A DNA stretch of 64,000 nt from Bacteroidales bacterium. Lineage in GTDB: Bacteria; Bacteroidota; Bacteroidia; Bacteroidales; F082. The notes beneath the pieces were generated by a model, which had not been told where the DNA came from, did not search any database, and saw only the letters and a list, made by a program, of their open reading frames with translations. Positions 27,295 through 36,675 of the stretch are shown here, in pieces. How positions within the stretch are numbered: the stretch's first letter is position 1; every line of letters begins with the position of its first letter. Both the position numbers and the translations under genes were made by a program. The DNA is taken from the NCBI GenBank assembly GCA_030690365.1, contig JAUYGX010000033.1, positions 1 to 64,000 on the forward strand. The letters run 5' to 3'.

Positions 27295-27860
27295 ATTGGG
27301 ATTGTAGTCTTCTCTTTCTCCACTTTTTTTCCGGTTTTATCGATGTAAAACCAATGGTCGCTTAACCAAATCGAGTGTTCGCCATCTGATTGGGTTTTGC
27401 AATCGTTACTCACTTCAGCCACACCATTTTCAAAAGACCAGGCACAGTCGAATTGTGGTTTTATCACCACCTTGCCGGTCATGGAGTCGGCATAACCAAT
27501 TTTGCCATTCTCTATAATTCTAAAAAGACCATCTGATGGATAGTCCGGTCCATTATCGAAAGTGAATACCTTATACAAAACATTTTCTTTTCTGTCGATG
27601 GCAATAAAATCAATATTTGATTTTACAACTATGGCATAGGTTATAAATGTATCCGTGAAGCACATTGCATATTTTCCAGGTGGTATAGTGGTGTCGCCCT
27701 TCAAATTAACATAACCGAACCTGTCATTCACAGTGTCGTAAAATTTTAATAAATAGTCTTTTTCTGTAATCGCTTTTGGATTAATGGCTGTTCCACAACC
27801 GGTCATACTTCCCAGGAGAAAAAGTAGGATAAGTTTATTTATTGTCTTTAGAGTTTTCAA
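27291..27860 (-). CDS. WG-repeat-like lipoprotein with TTG start
   Basis: The 189-residue lipoprotein has the signal KLILLFLLGSMTGCGTA with a lipobox Cys22. Two WG-like repeats are visible: DRFGYVNLKGDTTIPP and GKIGYADSMTGKVVIKPQF followed by ENGVAEV. WG repeats are small beta modules of unknown role, often in surface proteins. No ATG lies near the signal peptide; the start is a TTG, supported by an unusually strong Shine-Dalgarno sequence upstream. It is the first gene of the accessory minus-strand operon. Confidence 0.65.
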   Translation of the reverse strand: MKTLKTINKLILLFLLGSMTGCGTAINPKAITEKDYLLKFYDTVNDRFGYVNLKGDTTIPPGKYAMCFTDTFITYAIVVKSNIDFIAIDRKENVLYKVFTFDNGPDYPSDGLFRIIENGKIGYADSMTGKVVIKPQFDCAWSFENGVAEVSNDCKTQSDGEHSIWLSDHWFYIDKTGKKVEKEKTTIPI

Positions 27861-27864
27861 TAGG

Positions 27865-27872
27865 CCTCCTTT
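27865..27872 (-). promoter_or_regulatory. Strong Shine-Dalgarno (AAAGGAGG) deciding a TTG start
   Basis: On the minus strand AAAGGAGG stands four bases before the TTG at 27860. Bacteroidota genes usually lack a clear Shine-Dalgarno, so this one is unusual and supports the TTG start and foreign origin of the operon. Confidence 0.6.
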
Positions 27873-27929
27873 TCTAAATTCAGATTTTGGTTTTTTTCTG
27901 ATGGTTCCAGTGTGATACGATCCAATTAT

Positions 27930-30098
27930 TTAGTTAGCAACTGTGGGGCATGTGGGGCAGGAAATGATTTTAAATTCCGTTCTCCGGTTGGCCTGATGTT
28001 GAGCTGTAGTGCATTGCACACCATTGGAGCATCCATTTACAAGCCTGGATTCACCATAGCCTTTGGCAACAATCCGGCCTTTGGAAATACCTTTCGCAAG
28101 GATATAGTTAACGGCAGCATCGGCCCTGCATTGCGAGAGTTTCAAGTTGTAATCATCACTACCCCGACTATCGGTATGCGACGACAATTCGATGATCATA
28201 TCCGGAAAATCATTCATGAGCTTTACCAGCCGGTTCAATTCTTCGGCAGCTCTGGGTTTGATATCACACTTATCATAATCGTAATAAATTTTATCCAGCC
28301 TGATGACTTCGTCAATGGTAGGTTGTTGCATGCTTAATTTCAGCGTTACATAAAGGTCTTTACTTCTGTCGAGTGCTTTGGTAGTTTCATTCACTGCTTC
28401 ACTGCTAAGCCATCCCTTTTGTTCACCTGAAACTTTAAAATCGCTGGATTGTTCCAACTGAAAGAAAAATGTTCCGTCTTCCGATGTTATCCGGGTGTTT
28501 GAATGATTTAAATCCATGTTTTTACAGGTAACTGTAACGCCTGAAACAGGTTGGTTGTTCCGGCTGTTGGTTACCACACCCGACAAAGTAAACCGCGGAT
28601 CGTTGTGCGTGAGCGTTCTTTCAATCAGCGAGTTGGTAAAGTCATCCTTTGAGATGTTGGCCGCCGTTGTGGTTATATTGTTCAATAATCCCTGTATCCG
28701 GTAATTATCAGCCGGCAATTCTTCCACCCAAAGAATTCCGTCCGGGTCGGTCATTCCCTGATAGATGATATTGGATTTTTCATCTTTTAAAGTGACCGAA
28801 ACATAAGGCAATGGGATGGAAGTGTATTTATCGAGTACCGTAATTTTAACCATGGGGTTTAGCGATGGTTCTTGCGGCACGATGGTTTTCGCAGCAAAAT
28901 AGGCTATACAATCGGTTTCGGATGTGCCAAACCTGTTGGTGGAAACATATCCACTTTCGAGTTGATCGGTTGTGGTGAGTGAAAAATCGTCGAAACTTGA
29001 GTTTATAGGTGCTTTCAGGTTTACCGGGGCAGTGAAATTTGTTCCTTCGTTCTTAGAAACGAATACATCCAGGCCACCTAAACCCGGCAATCCGTTAGAG
29101 GCAAAATACAAATTGCCGGAGTTGTCAAATGTGGGGAAGATTTCATTTTCGGAAGTGTTTAGGACTGAGATATTTATTGGTTCCGACCAGGTGTTATCGA
29201 CTTGTTTGGTACAAAAATACAAGTCCATACCGCCTTTTCCTCCGGGTTTATCGGAGGCAAAAACCAACATGTTTCCATCATTTCTAAGTGCAGGGTGTGC
29301 CACATTGTAGCTGCTGTTGTTGAATTTGAACAAATCGACCTGGTTCCATTTTCCATCTTTGAGGATGGCCGCTGAAATTTGTAACTTCCGGGTATTGACA
29401 TCGGATTCCTGGAGCGATTTTTTATTGATGGTTGTAAAATAGAGCGTGCTTCCATCGCCCGACAAGGTGGCCGGACCATCATTGTAACTGCTCATGACCT
29501 CTTTGGCAAAAGGTGTCAACTTACTGAAACTAATATCTGTTGCATATAATTTTGTAAATCCTTTTCCGGTCCAGTCGCTTTTGCCGGTGCCATCTCCTTC
29601 GGCGGTTACTACAAAACCATTTCTGGTTTGGATGTTCGAAAATACAGATTTTGAATACTTTACTGTCATGTTTGTAACATCATACTTATCTTCATCTATC
29701 ATGAGTTCATCATACATGTCAATAGATTTGATGAGATTTGCAGCCTTCTCTCCGGGATTTTTTTCCTGATACAGGAGGGCATTCTGTCTGGCTTCGGCAA
29801 TATTTCCCTGCACCCGTAACAATTGAATAAATTCATACCTGTCCTCCGTGTTCGATTCTTTCATGGTAACCACCGAGCGATATACCGCAATTGCGTTATC
29901 AATATTATTGATTAGTTGGTAAGATATGGCGAGATTTTTGGTGGCAGCATAATCGCCTGGCGACTTCTCAAGATATTGCACGTATAATGGAATGGCTTCG
30001 CTGTATTCGTACAGTTTAAACTTTTTATCTGCCTGCGATTTTTGTGCCAAAAGCGAAATTCCTGATAGGCACAGGAGCATGATGACTAAATTTTTCAT
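27930..30098 (-). CDS. TPR-PD40-OmpA family outer-membrane protein (PorE/SprE-like)
   Basis: The 722-residue protein has a signal peptide (MKNLVIMLLCLSGISLLAQ), TPR-like helices (about 20-130, AIPLYVQYLEKSPGDYAATK), and PD40/WD-like propeller blades (LVFASDKPGGKGGMDLYF; LYFASNGLPGLGGLDVFV). Two carboxypeptidase-regulatory-like beta domains follow (PLPYVSVTLKDEKSN; PVSGVTVTCK). The C-terminal OmpA peptidoglycan-binding domain has DKIYYDYDKCDIKP, LSSHTDSRGSDDYN and NRRTEFKI. This is the plan of T9SS PorE-type proteins. It is the last gene of a module with a type-B secreted protein and a PorP/SprF protein, 9 bases after the latter's stop, so it likely anchors that system to peptidoglycan. Confidence 0.85.
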   Translation of the reverse strand: MKNLVIMLLCLSGISLLAQKSQADKKFKLYEYSEAIPLYVQYLEKSPGDYAATKNLAISYQLINNIDNAIAVYRSVVTMKESNTEDRYEFIQLLRVQGNIAEARQNALLYQEKNPGEKAANLIKSIDMYDELMIDEDKYDVTNMTVKYSKSVFSNIQTRNGFVVTAEGDGTGKSDWTGKGFTKLYATDISFSKLTPFAKEVMSSYNDGPATLSGDGSTLYFTTINKKSLQESDVNTRKLQISAAILKDGKWNQVDLFKFNNSSYNVAHPALRNDGNMLVFASDKPGGKGGMDLYFCTKQVDNTWSEPINISVLNTSENEIFPTFDNSGNLYFASNGLPGLGGLDVFVSKNEGTNFTAPVNLKAPINSSFDDFSLTTTDQLESGYVSTNRFGTSETDCIAYFAAKTIVPQEPSLNPMVKITVLDKYTSIPLPYVSVTLKDEKSNIIYQGMTDPDGILWVEELPADNYRIQGLLNNITTTAANISKDDFTNSLIERTLTHNDPRFTLSGVVTNSRNNQPVSGVTVTCKNMDLNHSNTRITSEDGTFFFQLEQSSDFKVSGEQKGWLSSEAVNETTKALDRSKDLYVTLKLSMQQPTIDEVIRLDKIYYDYDKCDIKPRAAEELNRLVKLMNDFPDMIIELSSHTDSRGSDDYNLKLSQCRADAAVNYILAKGISKGRIVAKGYGESRLVNGCSNGVQCTTAQHQANRRTEFKIISCPTCPTVAN

Positions 30099-30107
30099 GG
30101 CGCAATT

Positions 30108-31010
30108 TTAAAAGTATCTGTTGTTTTGATTTCTGTCGGGTGTTCCTTTTTTACCAAACTGATACCCGAGAAATATTTCATGCGAGCCCGAATTGAAATG
30201 ACGCAGACTGGATGTGGTCATGTCGTACGAATATCCAAATGCAAGCATTCCAAACCGACCTTTGACGGCAAAAGTGAAAGCATCGCCCGTGCGGTACGAA
30301 ACTCCCAATCCAAACTTACGCTGGTACCAAATATCCATGGCAATGTCGGCCTCAACAGGTGCTGCGGTTACATATTTGACAAGGAGTGCAGGTCGAAGCT
30401 CAATATTCTCATCCACAGTTACCCGATAACCACCATACAGGAAAAAATGTGGTTTGATGATCCTGGTTAGTGGTGCTGCATTTTCAAACGAAAGCATGCG
30501 CGGAATGGAGAAACCGATATAGAATTTGTTGGTATAATACAACGTTCCCAATCCTAAATAGGGAATGGTTAGTTTGTCGGTAACGTAGAGTGGATCTGTT
30601 GGATCGATGTTCTCAAGTTTTGAAAAATCGGAATTCAGCATACAAAAACCTGCTTTTATACCTACCGATAGTGTACCCCGATCTGTAACGCGGACATGAG
30701 ATGCCAGACTTAGATCGGCAGAAGTGCTGTTGGTAATCCCCAGTTTATCACTGATCACAGTCACTCCAAGAGCAAGTACCTTATTAATTACCTTGCTTTC
30801 CGCGTTAAACGAAAGAGTATTGGGGGAACCTTCAAAGCCCGACCATTGATTCCTGTATCTAAGACTTGCGCTGGCATTGTCGTTGGCTCCTGCATAGGCA
30901 GGATTGATTTCCAGGTTGCTGTTAAACTGATTTTGAGTGTATTGTAGTTCCTGTTGTGCCTGTACCATCAACGTACACAGCACCATGACCAGTAAGATGA
31001 ATTTTTTCAT
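30108..31010 (-). CDS. PorP/SprF-family type IX secretion outer-membrane protein
   Basis: PorP/SprF proteins are outer-membrane beta-barrels that usually serve one large T9SS client encoded next to them. The 300-residue protein has a signal peptide (MKKFILLVMVLCTLMVQAQQ), the family opening TQNQFNSNLEINPAYAGAND, SLRYRNQWSGFEG, and a C-terminal barrel ending in GYSYDMTTSSLRHFNSGSHEIFLGYQF. The ATG at 31010 is preferred; 31019 and 31040 are alternatives, the last overlapping the upstream gene. It lies between the giant type-B protein and the OmpA protein. Confidence 0.9.
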   Translation of the reverse strand: MKKFILLVMVLCTLMVQAQQELQYTQNQFNSNLEINPAYAGANDNASASLRYRNQWSGFEGSPNTLSFNAESKVINKVLALGVTVISDKLGITNSTSADLSLASHVRVTDRGTLSVGIKAGFCMLNSDFSKLENIDPTDPLYVTDKLTIPYLGLGTLYYTNKFYIGFSIPRMLSFENAAPLTRIIKPHFFLYGGYRVTVDENIELRPALLVKYVTAAPVEADIAMDIWYQRKFGLGVSYRTGDAFTFAVKGRFGMLAFGYSYDMTTSSLRHFNSGSHEIFLGYQFGKKGTPDRNQNNRYF

Positions 31011-31026
31011 TTTCAGCATTTTAGTG

Positions 31027-34000
31027 TTAGTATCTGACATCTATGTAGGAAGCTCTTTCGTTTCCGGTGGGGAGCGTGAGTATGATGAAATAAGTACCCT
31101 GAACTAATTTGGTTCCATCCTGGTTAACGGCCTTCCAGTCGTTTTGATAATCATCACTTTGATATACCATGTTGCCCCAGCGGTTAAATACCTTGATGGC
31201 GATGGATTCACAACAAGATGAGTTTATAATTTCAAATACATCATTAATCCCATCATCGTTGGGTGTTATTCCGTTGGGGATGCTCATATTTCCAAACTGA
31301 CAACAGGTGATCGTGTCGCAAGGGGTGTTGCATGCAATCATGGGAAGACAGACCATCCCGAGAGAATCGGTGCAGCATGCTGTTGCAGCCAAACCAAGTT
31401 CTGGATCATAAATTCCATTGTGTCCTGTCAGGTACATGCAAAAACTTTCCAGGTTGGCATCTGCCGACAGAAGGGTGACTGTATAGGGACCTCCGGTTTC
31501 GCCGATACCTATGGGTGGATGGGGTTCCACGAAAGTGGAGTCGAGTACAACACTGTTGTCTGCCATATGGAAGTCAACCTGATAAAGTGGAAACGGTGAG
31601 TTGTTTTTTACGTAGAAGGTGTATTTGATCTGGTCACCGGAGCAGTAGAGCGAATCGCCTACAATGTTGGCGCAGGTGGGTTCAACCAGCTGGCAATCGA
31701 AACTCAAGGTATCAGTACACAACACATTTCCCTTTACATCGATTATGCTCACAAGCACAATGTGAGGGACTGTTGAGGTTCCGGTGAGACAGAAAGAGGC
31801 GAAATCAGGATAATTTCCGGGAGAAATCCCTCCTTCAGGAGCCTTAATTTTTATATGACTGGTGCTTACCGGTGGAATAATACTCCATCCCGACAAAAAG
31901 GCAAACTGGGTTCCTTCGATGCCGGTAAAATCAATGAAAGCAATGTTTTCGGCATAATAGTTATTTAAAAGTGAGAGATCGTAACAGCATTTGGTCGGAT
32001 CGTTTTCGACAGCTGTGATTGAAACCGCACCACAGGGATCACAGGTGGGAATATCAACACAGTAAAGAATGCTGTCCATGCAACAAAATTGCGGGTATTG
32101 TCCGTTGGTGCCGGGTTCGGTATTCTGGTCGCAGGCGGATATAAAGAAACATCCGTTTGTAGCATCATTCGAAACAAGCAAGGTGGTTTCGATGGTTGCC
32201 GAGAATTGTCCGGGCAATAAATCAGGTATGGGAATAAACCGCGGATTAGCAATAATATCTGTATTTTGAGAGTAGAGTGTAATGCCACGCATGGTGAAAA
32301 CAGAATTATTTTGAATGCTGAACTCCATTACCTGATTACCATCCTTACATGTTGCACCGATATTCAGCACCGAAACGCAGGAAGTATCCACAGCAACACT
32401 ACAGCCTTCATTTTCTAATATCCTGACGCAAACCGTGTCGATTTGAGGTGCAATTCCCGTGATGAATGAAACCGTTAATTGGTTGATGCCGCTTCCGGCA
32501 AAACAAATCTTTCCCAAAGTTTGAAATCCGGCGGTATCAAGTGGGAGTCCATTATAATCGGAAGTTTCGGTAAAATCAACCTGGCTGGGCGATTGATAAG
32601 AGATGATACTCCAATCGTTGTCGTTCGATACACTTGAAATGGCTAAATTATCTGATGAAATAGAAATCCCGGTAAAATAATCCTGCATAAACGTGTTTGA
32701 AACTTCAATCAAATAACAACAATCCCCTTCCACCATCGGAGTGATTTTTGCATCGATGTAACTACAGGTGTCTTGTTCAATAAAGTGATTTCCAAAGCTG
32801 AGTGTGTCGATGGATAGTCCTCCGATGGTCGTTGCTGTGTAGGTACCTGGAAAAACAGGTTCTGTTTGCTGCCAGTTGAGCTGATTTTCTTCTGATATAG
32901 TGTAGGAAACACCTACTGGCAGGTCATCGAAGCAATAGTAACCGTTTTCGTCTGTTGTGGTTGTCTGGGTGGTTCCACCACTCAGATTGATAGTCCAGTT
33001 CGGGAGTTTGGGTTCGTTACTGTCCCAGTTTCCATTTTCATTCAGGTCGCTGTATTTGAATCCACATAAGGAACCAAGCTGAGTTTGCTCACTCATATTG
33101 CCAAAAACCAAGCTGTCTTCAACTTGTCCTGCCAACAGCGAAAGAGTATAATTCCCCGGTGATGGTGGTGTTGTTTGTTCCCAGCCTTCCTGATTTTCCT
33201 CGGCAATGATGTAGGTCCCTGCTGGCAAGTCACTAAAACAAAAGCTACCTAATGAGTCGGTTGTGGTAGTTGAAGTCAATGTTCCGCTTAGGTTGATTGT
33301 CCAGTCTTCCAGACCAGGTTCATCTGTATCCCAGAATCCGTTTCCATTCAGATCATTAAATTTAACTCCACAAATACGCGAAGGGCAGGCAATCGTAATG
33401 GCATCGAGGAAATTTCCCCCGGCCGATGACCCGCCAACGGGCAGTGAAATAAAACTCAGTACATAATTGGTGACACTACCACTGGGGAAGGTATAGCTTA
33501 CGCTGTTCAGTGTCCAGGCTGTGGTAACAGCACTAAACGTTCCGAGTATTACCTGTGTCCCGCTGCCAAGTGGAGCCGGCTCTATGGCCACACTCATATC
33601 GTTGGCAAACCCAACACGGCCCCTATGGGCAAATGAAATGGTTGTTGTACTTCCTGGTGTAATTGTAAAGTCCTGATAAAGTGTGCCAACCGTATGTGCA
33701 TTGAGTTCAATAAATTGGTTGCCCGAATAGGAGGGTACATTCTGAAAACCATCACCCCATACTTCGATGTATTCTTCAGTTGTATTCCAACAAGGGATGA
33801 GTTCCGGATCGAAAAACCCTTGTTCTCCTTCACCAACAACCTGATTATCTTCAAAGTCGGAATTACACAGAAAATTGCATGTATCTATATAAGCAGTGAT
33901 ACACACAGCATTTGTTTCAACCGGGTAGATGGTGTAACCTCCGGTGGTTGATTTTGCACTAAAGCCTGCGGTATTGCAATCAACCATCCCATTAACAGCC

Positions 34001-36174
34001 GTGTCAGGAATTTGTGCTTCAAACAAAAATGTATAACTGGCACCAGGAGACAGGGTGTACCCCGGATTGAAAGTGAATTTAACACCTCCATCTGAAATTG
34101 TTGACCCCCAGGTGCCTGTAGTGCAGGGTAAACCGGTTGCCGGCCAGCCTGTGCAGATATTTTGTGTGCTTGTATATTCAGCAGTATAGTTGCCATCTGG
34201 TATCGCAGGCAGCATCTGCATCTGGAAATCATTTGGAATGAGTGATGAGTTAGGACTACCCAGAATTGTCAGGTTTCCGGGCTGTGGAATCCTATCAATA
34301 ACCACCAGGCTGTCCACAGCAATTGTTCCCGTATTCCTGATAGTAATCTCATATTGAACGGTTGAATTCGGACTTCCGAAGCCATTGTAAGTGAAATCCG
34401 GGTCAAGGTCACCCTTTACTTTTTTGTCAATGCCAATTGCTGCAAAAGCACAAATATTGAACGTAGTCCTGCACAGGTTTTGTGGATCGGGAAGATTAGA
34501 CCCTGAAATAACTGTCCATATCGTATTCGATCCGCCAAGTGCGCCGTTACGAACAACGGCTTGAAAACATATCTTGTAGATGTTGGTGCCAAATGCCAGA
34601 TCAGGTAAATTAAATTGAATATTGGAAGAGGGTACAATATCAGGATCGGATGAGAACCCGGTATAAACAACGCTCGATGTGATGGCTTCGAGCCATGAAG
34701 GCAATTGAACATCATAGAGTCCGCCGGTTAAGATATAATCTCCATTGTTACGGAATTCATAGCATAAATCAAGCGTATCACCGGTGTTTTTGCAACCCGG
34801 AATATTCTGATTAAGCACACATGTCATATTAGGTTGCGGATTGTATTCAACAAAAACTTCTTCTTCGCCTTCCTCATCGCAATTCACACAATCGGCTGCT
34901 CCAGAGCCAGCGCACATATAGGTAACCTTCAGGCTGTCGATGTAAGGTGGAGTGCCTGCATCGCCACTGCACGATGAAGTCAGATCATAATACAGGTATA
35001 AACTCACCGAGTGCCCGGGAAGAAGTCCTGTTGCCTGATGTTGAAAGAGTTTTGTATTGGTTGGTGAGGCATTTTGATCAAGTGCCACATTGCCAATCAA
35101 AGGAAAAGTTCCTTGTGAACCATTGTCACAGTCAAAATAATTAATGCTGCCAACCAGGTCTGCCTGGGAAGTGGTTTGCATAACTGAATTGCTGGGGGCA
35201 CTTAACAAATGAACCTGTGGAAGGTAATTGGTTGCAATCAGGTTAAGGGGTGTGTTACCGGTATTTAAAATGTTATAGTTGAAATAGTAGGCTGTAGCCG
35301 ACATCGTTACATTGATGTTGGAGTTGGCTGCAGGGGACACAGGAATAATATAGCTGGCCGGTATAGGCCCGCGTATTGTGCTTTTCGGAACATCACAGTT
35401 GGTTCCTTTCCAGGTTACATGGCTGATAAGCGTATCACCAAGCCCTTCGCTGCAAGGCAGCTTTACTACGTAATAGAAGCAATCATTTGCATAGCGGTTG
35501 AATTCGTTGACATTGGGGGTTATCGTATTTCCACTAAGTGTATAGGTATAGTTGTTTCCAACTACCGAGGTAATTGTTCCGATTGTGGGTGCAAGCACGA
35601 TAGAAAATTCTGGATCGACAATTCTGAAACAATCCGGATTGCCAAAACACACCCTGTAGGTTACTTCAGCAGTTAATTGATTGAAAGAAAAGAAATTATG
35701 TGATAAAGTAGTAGTGTTGTTCAATATTCCGTTCGATTGGCATGAGGAGTTTTCCTCGTTAAGCAGATCGTCGGTAATTGTTGCTGTAAACAAAGCTGTT
35801 GTTGTATCACCGATGCATGCACTCGGGCAATTGAACATAAAACACAGGTTAAAGCTTATCGCACCAGTATTTGTGCAGGCCTGTAAGCTGCTTATGTTAA
35901 CCGTAATCTGGGTACCGCTATTGGTAATGGCCAGGCATTCTGGCAAATTCGCAGCACAGCTCGCGTCATAACTAACAAGGACCGGATCGTAGTCAATTAC
36001 CATAATTGCGCTGGTGGTAGCGGGTTCCCAGCCGATGGACACGTTTAATGGAAAGGATGTTCCGAGGTTATGTGCCGTAGGGAATGAGGGTTCTGCAAGC
36101 GAAAATCCGGTTATCTGGGCTTGCGTAAAACACGCCAACAGAATTAATATGGATAGTAACAATACTTTTTTCAT
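31027..36174 (-). CDS. Giant T9SS type-B sorted surface protein with SdrD-B-like domains
   Basis: This 1715-residue protein has a signal peptide (MKKVLLLSILILLACFTQAQ). Cys-rich beta regions and a DUF11-like repeat (QYEITIRNTGTIAVDSLVVID) precede two SdrD-B-like domains (about 935-1135), seen as GVKFNDLNGNGFWDTDEPGL and GFKYSDLNENGNWDSNEP with the ExxEEN ending. The C-terminal 85 residues are the CHU_C/T9SS type-B signal (NGITPNDDGINDVFEI, FNRWGNMVYQS, GTYFIILTLPTG). It is likely exported through the outer membrane and kept on the surface as an adhesin, with the two downstream genes as its transport partners. Many Cys residues suggest disulphides. Confidence 0.88.
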   Translation of the reverse strand: MKKVLLLSILILLACFTQAQITGFSLAEPSFPTAHNLGTSFPLNVSIGWEPATTSAIMVIDYDPVLVSYDASCAANLPECLAITNSGTQITVNISSLQACTNTGAISFNLCFMFNCPSACIGDTTTALFTATITDDLLNEENSSCQSNGILNNTTTLSHNFFSFNQLTAEVTYRVCFGNPDCFRIVDPEFSIVLAPTIGTITSVVGNNYTYTLSGNTITPNVNEFNRYANDCFYYVVKLPCSEGLGDTLISHVTWKGTNCDVPKSTIRGPIPASYIIPVSPAANSNINVTMSATAYYFNYNILNTGNTPLNLIATNYLPQVHLLSAPSNSVMQTTSQADLVGSINYFDCDNGSQGTFPLIGNVALDQNASPTNTKLFQHQATGLLPGHSVSLYLYYDLTSSCSGDAGTPPYIDSLKVTYMCAGSGAADCVNCDEEGEEEVFVEYNPQPNMTCVLNQNIPGCKNTGDTLDLCYEFRNNGDYILTGGLYDVQLPSWLEAITSSVVYTGFSSDPDIVPSSNIQFNLPDLAFGTNIYKICFQAVVRNGALGGSNTIWTVISGSNLPDPQNLCRTTFNICAFAAIGIDKKVKGDLDPDFTYNGFGSPNSTVQYEITIRNTGTIAVDSLVVIDRIPQPGNLTILGSPNSSLIPNDFQMQMLPAIPDGNYTAEYTSTQNICTGWPATGLPCTTGTWGSTISDGGVKFTFNPGYTLSPGASYTFLFEAQIPDTAVNGMVDCNTAGFSAKSTTGGYTIYPVETNAVCITAYIDTCNFLCNSDFEDNQVVGEGEQGFFDPELIPCWNTTEEYIEVWGDGFQNVPSYSGNQFIELNAHTVGTLYQDFTITPGSTTTISFAHRGRVGFANDMSVAIEPAPLGSGTQVILGTFSAVTTAWTLNSVSYTFPSGSVTNYVLSFISLPVGGSSAGGNFLDAITIACPSRICGVKFNDLNGNGFWDTDEPGLEDWTINLSGTLTSTTTTDSLGSFCFSDLPAGTYIIAEENQEGWEQTTPPSPGNYTLSLLAGQVEDSLVFGNMSEQTQLGSLCGFKYSDLNENGNWDSNEPKLPNWTINLSGGTTQTTTTDENGYYCFDDLPVGVSYTISEENQLNWQQTEPVFPGTYTATTIGGLSIDTLSFGNHFIEQDTCSYIDAKITPMVEGDCCYLIEVSNTFMQDYFTGISISSDNLAISSVSNDNDWSIISYQSPSQVDFTETSDYNGLPLDTAGFQTLGKICFAGSGINQLTVSFITGIAPQIDTVCVRILENEGCSVAVDTSCVSVLNIGATCKDGNQVMEFSIQNNSVFTMRGITLYSQNTDIIANPRFIPIPDLLPGQFSATIETTLLVSNDATNGCFFISACDQNTEPGTNGQYPQFCCMDSILYCVDIPTCDPCGAVSITAVENDPTKCCYDLSLLNNYYAENIAFIDFTGIEGTQFAFLSGWSIIPPVSTSHIKIKAPEGGISPGNYPDFASFCLTGTSTVPHIVLVSIIDVKGNVLCTDTLSFDCQLVEPTCANIVGDSLYCSGDQIKYTFYVKNNSPFPLYQVDFHMADNSVVLDSTFVEPHPPIGIGETGGPYTVTLLSADANLESFCMYLTGHNGIYDPELGLAATACCTDSLGMVCLPMIACNTPCDTITCCQFGNMSIPNGITPNDDGINDVFEIINSSCCESIAIKVFNRWGNMVYQSDDYQNDWKAVNQDGTKLVQGTYFIILTLPTGNERASYIDVRY

Positions 36175-36178
36175 GGTC

Positions 36179-36658
36179 TTAATGTTTGATGATTTTGAAA
36201 GTTTTCAAAAGAAAGCCGTTATCAAATACCCTTAAAAAATAGATGGACGCAGGAAAGTTTTCCATAGAAATGGATGTTTCGTCAGCCCCTACATTTTGAT
36301 TAATGAGTATGGTGCCCTTGAAATCGACCAATTGGAAACTTAAGCTGATAAACTTTGCACTTTCAAGTTTCAGATGAATAAAATCCCGGGTCGGATTGGG
36401 ATAAATACTGATTGACAAGTTGATGTCTTTATAATCATCAATGCCCAGGACAAAAATCTCAAAAGGCATCTGCATCCCTTGAATAACAGTGCCATCGGGA
36501 CTTTCAATAAAGGAATATGCCACCTGACCCACCGAATAGCAGACCGTCCCACCACTACCCGATGCAGTTCCTCCAGAGGCAAGGATTGCCTCCTGGGCAT
36601 GCAATTTCTGAAATCCGAATGCTATTAGTAACATAACAAATCCAATTATATTTTTCAT
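36179..36658 (-). CDS. Small T9SS type-A sorted protein
   Basis: The 159-residue protein has a signal peptide (MKNIIGFVMLLIAFGFQKLHA), a short glycine- and serine-rich middle (LASGGTASGSGGTVCYSVGQV), and a T9SS type-A C-terminal domain (SISIYPNPTRDFIHLKLES, then FLLKTFKIIKH). Such small proteins are common in Bacteroidota and are secreted whole. It lies four bases upstream of the giant type-B gene and 17 bases after the preceding gene's stop, so it is cotranscribed. No enzymatic function can be read. Confidence 0.78.
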   Translation of the reverse strand: MKNIIGFVMLLIAFGFQKLHAQEAILASGGTASGSGGTVCYSVGQVAYSFIESPDGTVIQGMQMPFEIFVLGIDDYKDINLSISIYPNPTRDFIHLKLESAKFISLSFQLVDFKGTILINQNVGADETSISMENFPASIYFLRVFDNGFLLKTFKIIKH

Positions 36659-36675
36659 GTTGATTGATGTTTAAG

